Of a DNA stretch of 64,000 bases, positions 38,611 through 47,363 are shown in pieces. Under the pieces are notes generated by a model that had not been told where the DNA came from, did not search any database, and saw only the letters and a program-made list of their open reading frames with translations. Where the stretch lies: NCBI GenBank assembly GCA_963765745.1, contig CAVXXM010000013.1, forward strand, positions 140,229 to 204,228, written 5' to 3'. How positions within the stretch are numbered: the stretch's first letter is position 1; each line of letters opens with the position of its first letter. The DNA comes from JAHFPN01 sp963765745. Its GTDB lineage: Bacteria; Pseudomonadota; Alphaproteobacteria; Rhizobiales; Xanthobacteraceae. The position numbers were made by a program, and so were the translations under genes.

Positions 38611-40110
38611 ATGGACATGTTCGCCAATCTCGCGACCGGGTTCGGCGCGGCGGTGACGCCGATCAATCTCGGCTTCTGTTTTATCGGCGTGATGCTCGGC
38701 ACGCTGATCGGGGTGCTGCCCGGTATCGGGCCGATCGCCACCATCGCCATGCTCTTGCCGGTCACCTTCGGCGCGCCGCCGCTGGGCGCGCTGATCATGC
38801 TCGCCGGCATCTACTACGGCGCCCAGTACGGCGGCTCGACCACGGCGATCCTGGTGAACCTGCCCGGCGAGTCGTCGTCGGTCGTTACCTGCATCGACGG
38901 CTATGCGATGGCCCAGCGCGGGCGCGCGGGCGCGGCGCTCAGCATCGCGGCCGTCGGCTCCTTTTTCGCCGGCTGCGTCGGCGTGTTGGTGTTGGCCGCC
39001 TTCGCGCCGATCCTGGCGCGTCTGAGCGAGAAGTTTCTCTCGCCCGAGTATTTCTCCTTGATGCTGTTCGGGCTCGTCGCGGCGGTGGTGCTCGCGCACG
39101 GCTCCGCGATCAAGGCGGTCGCCATGGTATTTCTGGGCCTGCTGCTCGGGATCGTGGGAACCGACGTGCAGAGCGGGGTCGCGCGCTACACCTTCCGAAT
39201 TCCGGAACTGCACGACGGCATCGACTTCGTGCCGATCGCGATCGGCGTGTTCGGCCTTTCCGAGATCATGCGCAATCTCGACCTGCCCGCGCTCGAGCGG
39301 CAGGTGCGCCAGGTGGTCGGCAGTCTTTGGCCGACGCGGGAAGAAATTAGATACGCATGGCCCGCGGTGCTGCGCGGCACCGGGCTAGGCGCGCTCCTGG
39401 GCGTGCTGCCGGGCGGCGGCGCGGTGCTGGCTTCGTTCGCCGCCTATACGTTCGAGAAGAGGATATCGCGCGAGCCGCAACGCTTCGGCAAAGGGGCGGT
39501 CGAAGGCGTGGCCGGGCCGGAATCGGCCAATAACGCCGCGGCGCAAACTTCGTTCGTGCCGCTGCTGACGCTCGGCATCCCGTCCAATCCGGTCATGGCG
39601 CTGATGATGGGCGCCATGGTGATCCAGGGGATCGCGCCGGGCACCGCGGTGCTGACGCAGCGGCCGGAGCTGTTTTGGGGCATGACGGCGAGCATGTGGA
39701 TCGGCAACCTGATGCTGATCGTCATCAACCTGCCGCTGATCGGGCTGTGGGTGAAGATGCTGCAGGTGCCCTACCGCATCCTGTTTCCATGCATCGTGGT
39801 GTTGTGCTGCGTCGGCGTCTACAGCACCCAGACCAGCGCGACGCTGGTGATGTTCACGGCCGGCTTTGCGCTGTTGGGTTACATTTTCCTCAAGCTCGGC
39901 TGCGAGGGCGCGCCTTTCATCCTCGGCTTCGTGCTCGGGCCGCTGATGGAGGAGAATCTCCGCCGCTCCATGGTGCTGTCGGCGGGCAATCCGAGCATTT
40001 TCTTCGAGCGGCCGATCTCGCTCGTGCTGATCGTCGCCTCGATCGGCCTGGTGGCGTTGATCGTTCTCCCGCGCGTGCGGCAGACGCGGGAGCAAGTGTT
40101 CAAAGAATAA
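38611..40110 (+). CDS. tctA: Tripartite tricarboxylate transporter, large membrane subunit TctA
   Basis: A 499-residue permease with about twelve helices. Family blocks: GVLPGIGPIATIAMLLPVTF, YYGAQYGGSTTAILVNLPGE, GVLPGGGAVLASFAAY and GIPSNPVMALMMGAMVIQGIAPG. Start at 38611 right after tctB. It ends just before a bidirectional terminator and faces a leftward tctC gene at 40170, the nearest candidate partner. Confidence 0.94.
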   Translation: MDMFANLATGFGAAVTPINLGFCFIGVMLGTLIGVLPGIGPIATIAMLLPVTFGAPPLGALIMLAGIYYGAQYGGSTTAILVNLPGESSSVVTCIDGYAMAQRGRAGAALSIAAVGSFFAGCVGVLVLAAFAPILARLSEKFLSPEYFSLMLFGLVAAVVLAHGSAIKAVAMVFLGLLLGIVGTDVQSGVARYTFRIPELHDGIDFVPIAIGVFGLSEIMRNLDLPALERQVRQVVGSLWPTREEIRYAWPAVLRGTGLGALLGVLPGGGAVLASFAAYTFEKRISREPQRFGKGAVEGVAGPESANNAAAQTSFVPLLTLGIPSNPVMALMMGAMVIQGIAPGTAVLTQRPELFWGMTASMWIGNLMLIVINLPLIGLWVKMLQVPYRILFPCIVVLCCVGVYSTQTSATLVMFTAGFALLGYIFLKLGCEGAPFILGFVLGPLMEENLRRSMVLSAGNPSIFFERPISLVLIVASIGLVALIVLPRVRQTREQVFKE

Positions 40111-40124
40111 CTGCGAAACGCGAA

Positions 40125-40152
40125 CGACGCCGCGCCCGGAGACGCGGCGTCG
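40125..40152. terminator. Bidirectional terminator-like stem between convergent tctA and tctC
   Basis: CGACGCCGCG (40125-40134) pairs perfectly with CGCGGCGTCG (40143-40152) around eight bases. It fills the 59-base gap between two convergent genes. No long T run on either side. Confidence 0.65.
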
Positions 40153-40169
40153 CGTAGCTCTCGTGATTC

Positions 40170-41153
40170 TTAGCCTTGCGGCTCGATCTTGGCTTCGGTC
40201 GTGACCTTGCGCCAGAGCTCGAAGTCGCCTTTGACCACGGCCTCGGCTTCGGCGACCGATTTCGTGAGCAAGGGGGTCGCGGCGTTTTCGGTCAGGAACT
40301 TCTTGGTCTCGTCGGTGGCGGCGATGGCGCTGAGCCACACGTTCATTTTCTCGACGATGGCGACGGGCGTGCCCTTGGGGAACCAGGCCGCCCATTTCGG
40401 CGTGAAGACGTAGCCGGCAACGCCCGCTTCGCTCATGGTCGGGATTTCCGGGGCCGACGGCAGGCGGGCCTTGGTGGTGACGCCCAAGAGCTTCATGCGG
40501 CCCTGCTTGGCCTGAGCGATGGAGAAGGTCGCGTCGGAGATCAGGAAGTCGATCTGATTGCCGACCAGCTCACGCGCGGCGTCCACCGTGCCCTTGTAGT
40601 TGACGCGCGTGGCCTTGGTGCCGGTTTCGATCAGGAATTTCTCGGAAGCCACGAGCGTGACGCCGGTCGCCGTGCCGTATTTCATCGATCCGTTCGCCGC
40701 CTTGAGCATGGCGATCAGCTCTTTCACGGAACCCGCTTTGCTCTCGGGGCCGACGGTGAGCACGAAGGTGCTCTCGGTCAGCGTCGCCACCGTCTGCAGG
40801 TCGCGCATCGGATCGTAGCCGGGGTCCTTCATCAGGAACGTGTTGCCGACGACCGCCGCGGTGCCGTGTACGAGCAGCGTATAGCCGTCGGGCCGGGCCG
40901 AGATCAGCGCGTCGGTGCCGATCTTGCCGTTGGCGCCGACCTTGTTCTCGACCACGAATTTCTGGCCGGTGACCTTCTCGAGCTGGGCGGCGTAGTAGCG
41001 CACCAGCACGTCGCCGCCGCCGCCGGCCGGATAGCCGCAGATCACGCGGACCGGACGGTTCGGGTAGGTCTCCTGGGCCTGGGCGCCGAAGACGCCGAGC
41101 AGGGCGAGCGCCGCGCCCGCCGCAAGCCGTGTGAGATTGTGAAGCATACGCAT
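40170..41153 (-). CDS. TctC/Bug-family solute-binding protein
   Basis: A 327-residue receptor. Start at 41153 with GGGAG ten bases upstream; signal peptide MRMLHNLTRLAAGAALALLGVFG, cleavage after AQAQ. Core: VRVICGYPAGGGGDVLVRYYA, NKVGANGKIGTDALI and VNYKGTVDAARELVGN. It is the last gene of the ferulate-type run (39 bases after the acyl-CoA ligase), suggesting that it captures a hydroxycinnamate or related aromatic acid for the TctAB pair encoded just beyond the terminator. Confidence 0.9.
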   Translation of the reverse strand: MRMLHNLTRLAAGAALALLGVFGAQAQETYPNRPVRVICGYPAGGGGDVLVRYYAAQLEKVTGQKFVVENKVGANGKIGTDALISARPDGYTLLVHGTAAVVGNTFLMKDPGYDPMRDLQTVATLTESTFVLTVGPESKAGSVKELIAMLKAANGSMKYGTATGVTLVASEKFLIETGTKATRVNYKGTVDAARELVGNQIDFLISDATFSIAQAKQGRMKLLGVTTKARLPSAPEIPTMSEAGVAGYVFTPKWAAWFPKGTPVAIVEKMNVWLSAIAATDETKKFLTENAATPLLTKSVAEAEAVVKGDFELWRKVTTEAKIEPQG

Positions 41154-41192
41154 GGCGTTTTTTCTCCCGAGCAAATTTCTGAGTGCAGCCTA

Positions 41193-43304
41193 TCACACCG
41201 CCGGACGGGTCACGATCAGGGCATCGAGGGCAAGCGCCCCGTCCGGATAGGCGAGCAAGGGGTTGATCTCGATCTCGGATATCTCCGGTGAGTGCAGCAG
41301 GAAATCGGCGAGGCCTGCGGCGACCCGCGCGATTGCCTTGAGATCCACTGGCTTGCTGCCGCGTGTGCCCATAAGTAACGGAGCACCGCGGAGCTTCCTC
41401 AGTGCGGCGACGATTGTCTCCTCGTCCGCGTCCGCCGGCAGCAATTGCACGTCGCGGAGCGTCTCGACCCATATCCCGCCCATGCCCAGCATGAGGACAG
41501 CGCCCCAGTCGGGATCGCGCCGGGCGCCGACGATCATCTCGAGACCCGGGCGGGCCATCGCTTCGACCAGCACACCGTCGAGCTGCAAGTCGGGCCGCGC
41601 GCGGCGGATGTTGGAGTGCAGACGCTCCCAGGCGTCGCCGAGAGCGGCCGCATCGACAATATTGGTGATGACGCCACCGGCATCGCTCTTGTGGGCGAGC
41701 GAAGCGGCCTGCGCCTTCAGGACAATCGGGTAGCCGATCTTGGCGGCGATTTTCGCGGCGTCAGCGGGGTTCCTGGCGAGCGCGCCCTGTGGGATCGGAA
41801 TGCCGGCCGCCGCGAGCAATTCCTTGCTGCGATATTCGGCGATCGGGCCCCCGCGCGGCAGCGACGGAGCCGGAAGCACGGGTTGCGATGCTTGCCGCTT
41901 CCTGCGTTGCCGCGCCTGCCCGATTGCCGCGACCGCCGCCATGGCGCGGATGGCGCGCTCGGCCGAGCGAAACAGCGGGATGCCTTCGGCCCGGATCTGG
42001 GCGACGAATTCCTCGGCGAGCGGCATCGGCTCGCCGAGCATGGCGAAGGCGACCGGCTTCTCGGTCGCGCGGAGCACCGGCATCATGATTTTGAACCGCT
42101 CGGCCTGCTGGGAGAGCGTGCCGGGGAAGATCGCGACGACGAACGATCCCGCGCGCGGCTCATCGAGCAGCAGCTTGGTGACCGCGCCCCACGCATCGGG
42201 CTGGCGGAACGGCAGTGTCGCGATATCGAAGGGATTGTCGGTCGGCATATAGGCTGGAACGATCGCGCGCAGCGCGTCATCGGTCGCTTTCGAAAATTCG
42301 ACCAACTCCAATCCTTCCCGCTCGGCGATATCGAAAATGACACCGCGCATGGCGCCGGAGTTGGTGAGCACCGCGGCGCCTGGAATACTCGGCGCCGGAA
42401 AGCGGTGCAGGATCAGCGCGACGTCGACCAGCGCGTCGAAGCTCTCGACTACGGCCACGCCCTCGCTGCCGAGCACGGCCTTGATCAAGGCATGGTCGCC
42501 GGTGAGCGCGCCGGTGTGGGATTGGGCGGCCTTCTGCGCCTTCGCGGTCTGGCCCGGCTGCATCAGCACGATGCTCTTTCCCGCCGTGCGCGCCTTGGCG
42601 GCGAGCCGCACGAGCTTCCTCGGGTTGCGCACCTGCTCCAGGAACAGGATCACGATCTTCACCGCCGCGTCGTCGATGATGGCGTCGAGGAAATCCTCGG
42701 CGGTGACGACGGCCTCGTTGCCGGTGCTGACGTTGTGGGTGACGCGGACGCCGCTGCCGACGACCGAATCGCGGATCGCGTTCACCAGACCGCCGCTTTG
42801 CGCGATCAGCGCGATGCCCGGCGCCGCCGCTTCAATGGGCTTGTAGTCGTCGAAAGTGAGCGGAACGCCGTCCACGTAATTGGTGAAGCCCAGGCAATTG
42901 GGCCCGACGATCAGCATGCCGGCCTTCTCGGCGAGCGCCTTCAGCTCCTTCTGCGCGGCCTTGCCCGCGTCATCGACCTCGGCGAAGCCGGAACTGAAGA
43001 TGATGACGCCGTTGACCTTGCGGCGCGCGCAGGCGGCTACCGAATCGAGCACGGCTTCGGCCGGCACCATCAGGACGAGAGCGTCGACGCCTTCCGGCAG
43101 ATCGTCGATCGAGCGCACGCAGGGCCGCCCGAGCAGTTCGTTCTTGGTGCGGCTCACCAGATGCAGCGGACCGGAAAATTTCGCGCGCACGAGATTGTTC
43201 AGCACCCGGCCGCCGATCGTGTTCGGTTCCTCGGAAGCGCCGACGATGGCGACCGAGCGCGGCTTCAGGAGCCGCGCGACCGCCTGCTGGTCGATCCCGG
43301 CCAC
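41193..43304 (-). CDS. NDP-forming acyl-CoA ligase, likely feruloyl-CoA synthetase (FerA-type)
   Basis: A 703-residue enzyme with the ADP-forming acetyl-CoA synthetase architecture: N-terminal CoA-binding domain (AIVGASEEPNTIGGRVLNNL), succinyl-CoA-synthetase-like flavodoxin domains with the SHTGALTGDH block, and a C-terminal ATP-grasp domain (GYPIVLKAQAASLAHKSDAGGV). Sphingobium FerA, a feruloyl-CoA synthetase, belongs to this family and is paired with a hydratase-lyase, exactly as here (three bases apart). The specificity for ferulate, p-coumarate or caffeate is inferred from this pairing. Other acyl substrates remain possible. Confidence 0.8.
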   Translation of the reverse strand: MAGIDQQAVARLLKPRSVAIVGASEEPNTIGGRVLNNLVRAKFSGPLHLVSRTKNELLGRPCVRSIDDLPEGVDALVLMVPAEAVLDSVAACARRKVNGVIIFSSGFAEVDDAGKAAQKELKALAEKAGMLIVGPNCLGFTNYVDGVPLTFDDYKPIEAAAPGIALIAQSGGLVNAIRDSVVGSGVRVTHNVSTGNEAVVTAEDFLDAIIDDAAVKIVILFLEQVRNPRKLVRLAAKARTAGKSIVLMQPGQTAKAQKAAQSHTGALTGDHALIKAVLGSEGVAVVESFDALVDVALILHRFPAPSIPGAAVLTNSGAMRGVIFDIAEREGLELVEFSKATDDALRAIVPAYMPTDNPFDIATLPFRQPDAWGAVTKLLLDEPRAGSFVVAIFPGTLSQQAERFKIMMPVLRATEKPVAFAMLGEPMPLAEEFVAQIRAEGIPLFRSAERAIRAMAAVAAIGQARQRRKRQASQPVLPAPSLPRGGPIAEYRSKELLAAAGIPIPQGALARNPADAAKIAAKIGYPIVLKAQAASLAHKSDAGGVITNIVDAAALGDAWERLHSNIRRARPDLQLDGVLVEAMARPGLEMIVGARRDPDWGAVLMLGMGGIWVETLRDVQLLPADADEETIVAALRKLRGAPLLMGTRGSKPVDLKAIARVAAGLADFLLHSPEISEIEINPLLAYPDGALALDALIVTRPAV

Positions 43305-43307
43305 GGG

Positions 43308-44135
43308 CTACTTGCCGCGCTTATATGCCTTGAGGCCCGGCTTATAAGACTTGTCGTCGAGAAACTGCTTCAGGCCCTGCTCGCGGCCGCGCTCGGGGTC
43401 GATCAGCACGCCCTGCTCGTTCTTGGCGGTGAGATAATCCGCGGCGATGTCCCAGGGCATGTTCTGCACGTTCTTGAACGCGATGCGGGCCTGGCGCAGC
43501 ACCGTCGGGTTCTTCTCCAGCAGCGTCCGCGCGATCGCGGTGGTGCGCGCGCGCAGCTTGGCGAGTGGAACCGCCTCGTTGACCAGACCCATCGAAGCCG
43601 CCTTCTTTCCGTCGAAGGTCTCGCCGGTCATGATGTAATACATCGCGTCGCGCCGGTTGATCAGGTGCATGCCCTTGGAAACATTGCCGCCGGGCAAGAT
43701 GCCCCAGTTGATCTCCGACAGGCCGTAGGTCGCTTCCTCGGCGGAAATCGCCAGATCGCAGGAGATCAGCGGCGTGAAGGCGCCGCCGAAGCACCAGCCG
43801 TTCACCATGGCGATGGTCGGCTTGTAGTAGTTCATCAGCCGCACCCATTGCCACTGCTGCGCCTCGCGATAGATGCGCATGCGCTCGACGTGGCGCAGCT
43901 TGTCGGTGCCGCGGAAATATTCGCGCAAGTCCATGCCGGCCGAGAACGAGTCGCCGCTGCCGGTGAGCACCAGCACGCCGCAGCGCTCGTCGGTTTCGAG
44001 CGCGTCGAGCACGCGGCACATTTCGGAGTTGAGTTCGGGGTTCATCGCGTTCCGCTTGTCCGGGCGGTGCAAGGACACCCACGCGATACCGTCGTCGAAC
44101 TCGACCAGGACGGTCTTTCCCCAAGGCTCGGCCAT
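43308..44135 (-). CDS. Hydroxycinnamoyl-CoA hydratase-lyase (FerB/Ech/HCHL type)
   Basis: Crotonase-fold enzyme of 275 residues. It hydrates and cleaves feruloyl-CoA or p-coumaroyl-CoA to an aromatic aldehyde plus acetyl-CoA. The HCHL subgroup shows in GWCFGGAFTPLISCDLAI, YGLSEINWGILPGGNVSK, YYIMTGETFDGKKAASMGLVNEAVPL and REQGLKQFLDDKSYKPGLKAYKR. Catalytic-type E141 is in SEINWG. The serine that follows GGGF in characterised HCHL is T121 here. Three bases upstream of the ligase gene. Confidence 0.85.
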   Translation of the reverse strand: MAEPWGKTVLVEFDDGIAWVSLHRPDKRNAMNPELNSEMCRVLDALETDERCGVLVLTGSGDSFSAGMDLREYFRGTDKLRHVERMRIYREAQQWQWVRLMNYYKPTIAMVNGWCFGGAFTPLISCDLAISAEEATYGLSEINWGILPGGNVSKGMHLINRRDAMYYIMTGETFDGKKAASMGLVNEAVPLAKLRARTTAIARTLLEKNPTVLRQARIAFKNVQNMPWDIAADYLTAKNEQGVLIDPERGREQGLKQFLDDKSYKPGLKAYKRGK

Positions 44136-44168
44136 TTTGCTATCCTCTGCCCTAATTGTTTCGTCACC

Positions 44169-45137
44169 TTACATCGTCAGCACGATCTTGCCGAAATGCT
44201 GGTTGGCGCGCATGCGCTCTTGCGCCGCAGGCGCCTCGCTGAGCGGGAAGGTCCGGTCGATGGGCAGCCTGAGCTTGCCCGCCGTCACCGCGTCCCAGAG
44301 GTCTGCCCGCATTTTGTGCACGATCTCGCGCACTTCCTCGATGCTGCGGGTGCGGAAGGTGACGCCCACGTAATCGATGCGTTTCAGCGCGTGCTGGTCG
44401 AAATCGAACTCGGCCTTGGTGCCGCCGAGGCGGCCGACATTGACGATGCGGCCGAGCACGGCGCTCGCCTTGACGTTCTGGTCGGCCATCGGGCCCGCGA
44501 CCATGTCCACCACGAGGTTCACGCCCTTGCCGCCGGTGGCCTTCAGCGCCTCCTCGGGCCAGTTCGGGTCACGCGTGTCGAGCGCGAGATCGGCGCCGAA
44601 TTCCTTGAGCCGCTTCCGCCGCTCCTCGTTGGTGGAGGCGCCGATCACGAGCGCGGCGCCCTTAAGTTTGGCGATCATCAGGCCCATGAGGCCGACGCCG
44701 GAGCTGGCGCCCTGGATCAGAACGCTCTCGCCCGCCTTGAGCCGGCCATTGGTGACGACGGCGTCGTGCATCGTCAGCAGCGCGAGCGACAGCGACCCCG
44801 CCACCTCGAAGCTCATGCCGGCCGGCATCGGAACGACGCGGCCCCAGTCGCAGACCGCGTATTCGGCATAGCCGCCGCTGCCCGAGCACAGCACGCGGTC
44901 GCCGGCCTTGATGCCTTTCGCTTCGGAACCGGTCTCGATCACCTCGCCGGCCCATTCCAAGCCGATGGGCGCGCCCGTCGTGCCGTGGCCGGGATGTCCC
45001 TTGGCACGCGCGGCATTCAAGTCGGCGCGGTTCAGGCCGGCCGCGCGCACGCGCACCAGAACTTCGTTCGGCTTGGGCTTGGGTTGCGCTACTTCGCGGA
45101 CCTGGAGCCCGCTCTCGGTGCCGACGCCTGCTTTCAT
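44169..45137 (-). CDS. Zinc-type alcohol dehydrogenase/quinone oxidoreductase family protein (MDR)
   Basis: A 322-residue medium-chain reductase of the quinone-oxidoreductase branch. GroES-like N-terminus (EVLVRVRAAGLNRADLNAARAKGHPG), then the NADP-binding loop QGASSGVGLMGLMIAKLKGA. It lacks the structural-zinc cysteine cluster of true ADHs. It lies within the ferulate-type run, 33 bases before the hydratase-lyase. It could reduce a side-chain double bond or an aldehyde/quinone by-product. Confidence 0.86.
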   Translation of the reverse strand: MKAGVGTESGLQVREVAQPKPKPNEVLVRVRAAGLNRADLNAARAKGHPGHGTTGAPIGLEWAGEVIETGSEAKGIKAGDRVLCSGSGGYAEYAVCDWGRVVPMPAGMSFEVAGSLSLALLTMHDAVVTNGRLKAGESVLIQGASSGVGLMGLMIAKLKGAALVIGASTNEERRKRLKEFGADLALDTRDPNWPEEALKATGGKGVNLVVDMVAGPMADQNVKASAVLGRIVNVGRLGGTKAEFDFDQHALKRIDYVGVTFRTRSIEEVREIVHKMRADLWDAVTAGKLRLPIDRTFPLSEAPAAQERMRANQHFGKIVLTM

Positions 45138-45168
45138 CGCGAACTCCCGGCACCCTGAACGAACAACG

Positions 45169-46182
45169 TCAGCGCGCGCTCTTCTGTCCCTTGCGCACGC
45201 TGTCCCACCAGGGGCAGACGCCTTCCATCTGTTCGAAATTGCCCTCGATCACCTGCACCGGCTTGCGATAGCCCTTCTCGGCGTTGGCCAGCACCATGTC
45301 GCGCGCGCGCTTGCGCGCGTCGTCCGGCAGCCATTTGCGATCGTGGCCCCAGATGCTCGGGCCCTCGGAGCGCTCGTAGGACTGCCAGGTCTTGGGATCG
45401 ATGCTGCGGCCGCCCCAGCCGTATTCGACCATGAAGCCGGAGGGGTTCCAGCTATAGAACGAGGTGAGAAAGTCGCTGGTGTGGCGCCCGAGCGTGACCG
45501 CGAGGCGGCCCTCCTCGGCCTGCGCCAGATCGTAGCCGTGCCCGACGTCGTCGAAGCTGTAGAGCTCCATCATCATGTGATGCACGGCGTTCTTGCCCGA
45601 CTGCACGAAGGCGATGCTGTGGTGGCGCGGGTTCACATGCATGAAATAGGCGGTGAAGGGCTGGAAGTAGTAGTCGCTGAGGCGGAAGCCGAGCAGGTCG
45701 CGGTAGAACGGCATCACCTCGTCCACCTTCTCCACCTGCAGCACCGCATGGCCCATGCCGAGCGGCCCGGTGCGGAAGCCCGAGATATTGCGGCCGGGCA
45801 CGAACGGCTCGGCGGCGATCTCGGGCCCGTGGAAAATCTCGACCCGGGTGCCGATCGGATCGTGCAGCACGATGAGGTCCTTGACCCGCCGTTCGTCAGC
45901 GAGCGCGCGCGAGCCGCGCGCGACCTTGATGCCGGCGCGATCGAGCTGCGCCGCGAGCCCTTCGAGCGCCGCGGCGTCGGCGACCTCCCAGCCGAAGAAG
46001 CCGATGCCCTCGCCGCCGTCGGCCTCGACGACGATGCGCTGCTTGCGGTCGTCCATGCGGAACGCGAGCGTGGTGCGGCTCTTGTCGATGGGCTGCAGCC
46101 CAAGCAGCCTGGTGCCGTACGTACGCCAGTCGTCGAGCGATTTGGCGCGAATGCCGAGATAACCGAGAGCCTGCGGAAACAT
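45169..46182 (-). CDS. Extradiol ring-cleavage dioxygenase (type I, VOC superfamily, BphC-like)
   Basis: A 337-residue two-domain vicinal-oxygen-chelate protein. The C-terminal catalytic half carries the iron triad: H145 (LGMGHAVL), a histidine of the H201-H202 pair (AVHHMMMEL) and E253 (GFMVEYGWG), with the acid-base pair in NPRHHSIAF at about 187-188. This is the BphC/2,3-dihydroxybiphenyl type, which cleaves catechols beside the hydroxyls. First gene of the leftward run containing the MDR, hydratase-lyase and CoA-ligase genes, so it could open the ring of a catecholic cinnamate-derived product. Longer C-terminal tail than usual. Confidence 0.88.
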   Translation of the reverse strand: MFPQALGYLGIRAKSLDDWRTYGTRLLGLQPIDKSRTTLAFRMDDRKQRIVVEADGGEGIGFFGWEVADAAALEGLAAQLDRAGIKVARGSRALADERRVKDLIVLHDPIGTRVEIFHGPEIAAEPFVPGRNISGFRTGPLGMGHAVLQVEKVDEVMPFYRDLLGFRLSDYYFQPFTAYFMHVNPRHHSIAFVQSGKNAVHHMMMELYSFDDVGHGYDLAQAEEGRLAVTLGRHTSDFLTSFYSWNPSGFMVEYGWGGRSIDPKTWQSYERSEGPSIWGHDRKWLPDDARKRARDMVLANAEKGYRKPVQVIEGNFEQMEGVCPWWDSVRKGQKSAR

Positions 46183-46234
46183 GGCGCACCGCGATCATGT
46201 TGACGTCGTTCGCTGGTCTCGATCATACAAGATC

Positions 46235-47357
46235 ATGACCGAGCGCACCAAGCCTCCCTTTCGCGCCGACCAGGTCGGCAGCCTGATCCGGCCCGATGCG
46301 CTGATCAAAGCGCGCGAGGCGGCCGAGAAGAACGAAATACCTGCCGCCGAGTTCCGGCGCATCCAGGAAGCCGCGATCCGCGACGTGGTGCGCCTGCAGG
46401 AGGAGATCGGGCTCAAGGTCGTCACCGACGGCGAATTCAACCGCAAAAGCTGGCAGCGCGACTTTCTGCTCAAGTTCAAGAACGTGACGCTCGGCCAGGC
46501 CGCCATGCGGGTGCGCTTCCATACGGCGGAGGGGCAACGCGACCACGTGCCGCCGTCGCTGCTGGTGTCCGGAAAATTGTCGCGGCCCGGCGAAATCTTC
46601 GTCGAAGATTTCCGCTTCCTGAAATCGGTGGCCAAGGCCATGCCGAAGGTGACGATCCCCTCGCCTACCGTGATGCATTTCCGCGGCGGGCGCGGCGCCA
46701 TCGACGCCAAGGCCTATCCGGATATTTCCGTGTTCTACGACGATCTCGCCCGGGTCTATCGCGAGGAGATCGCCGATCTCGCCAAAGCCGGCTGCCGCTA
46801 TTTGCAGATCGACGAGGTCAATCTCGCCTATTTGTGCGACCCCGCGCTCCGCGCGGAAGTCGCCAATTTCGGCGAGGACCCGGAGACGTTGCCCAAGACC
46901 TACGCGAAGTTGCTGAACGACACGATCGCCGGCAAGCCCGCCGACATGACGGTGTGCATGCATCTGTGCCGGGGCAATTTCGCCGGCGCCTGGGTGGCCG
47001 AGGGCGGCTACGAGCCGGTGGCCGAACTGCTGTTCAACGAGATCGATGTGGACGGCTATTTCCTCGAATATGACAGCCCGCGCGCGGGCGGCTTCGAGCC
47101 GCTGCGCTTCCTGCCCAAGGGCAAGATCGCGGTGCTCGGGCTCGTCACCACCAAGAGCCCGAAGCTGGAGAGCAAGGACGAGCTCAAGCGGCGGATCGAC
47201 GAGGCCGCGCGCTTCGTCGCCGCTGGAGCAGCTGGCGCTCAGCCCGCAATGCGGCTTCTCCAGCGGAATCGGCGGCAATGCCGTGACCTACGAGGACGAG
47301 ATCAAGAAGCTCCGGCTCGTGGTCGAGACCGCCCGCGAGGTTTGGGGTTCGGCCTAG
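46235..47357 (+). CDS. MetE-like protein (stand-alone Meth_synt_2 domain), one frame break near the C-terminus
   Basis: A 373-residue paralogue of the gene at 32.6 kb. Start at 46235: MTERTKPPFRADQVGSLIRP. Zinc-type ligands: MHLCRGNF, YFLEYD and LSPQCGF. An extra G near 47222 moves ARFVA out of frame from LEQLALSPQCGF; the paralogue reads KYVPLEQL there, which shows the exact join. Divergent from the dioxygenase and 6 bases from the convergent ligJ-like gene. Possible roles: methyl transfer to a thiol acceptor linked to methoxy-aromatic breakdown, or an unrelated methionine synthase. Confidence 0.82.
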
Positions 47358-47363
47358 AGCCGC

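Noticed and set aside
41445..45158. 1,237-residue open frame on the plus strand
   Set aside because: It lies antisense to three intact, well-recognised genes (acyl-CoA ligase, hydratase-lyase, MDR). Its composition is the His/Arg/Asp-rich pattern of a GC-rich shadow frame.
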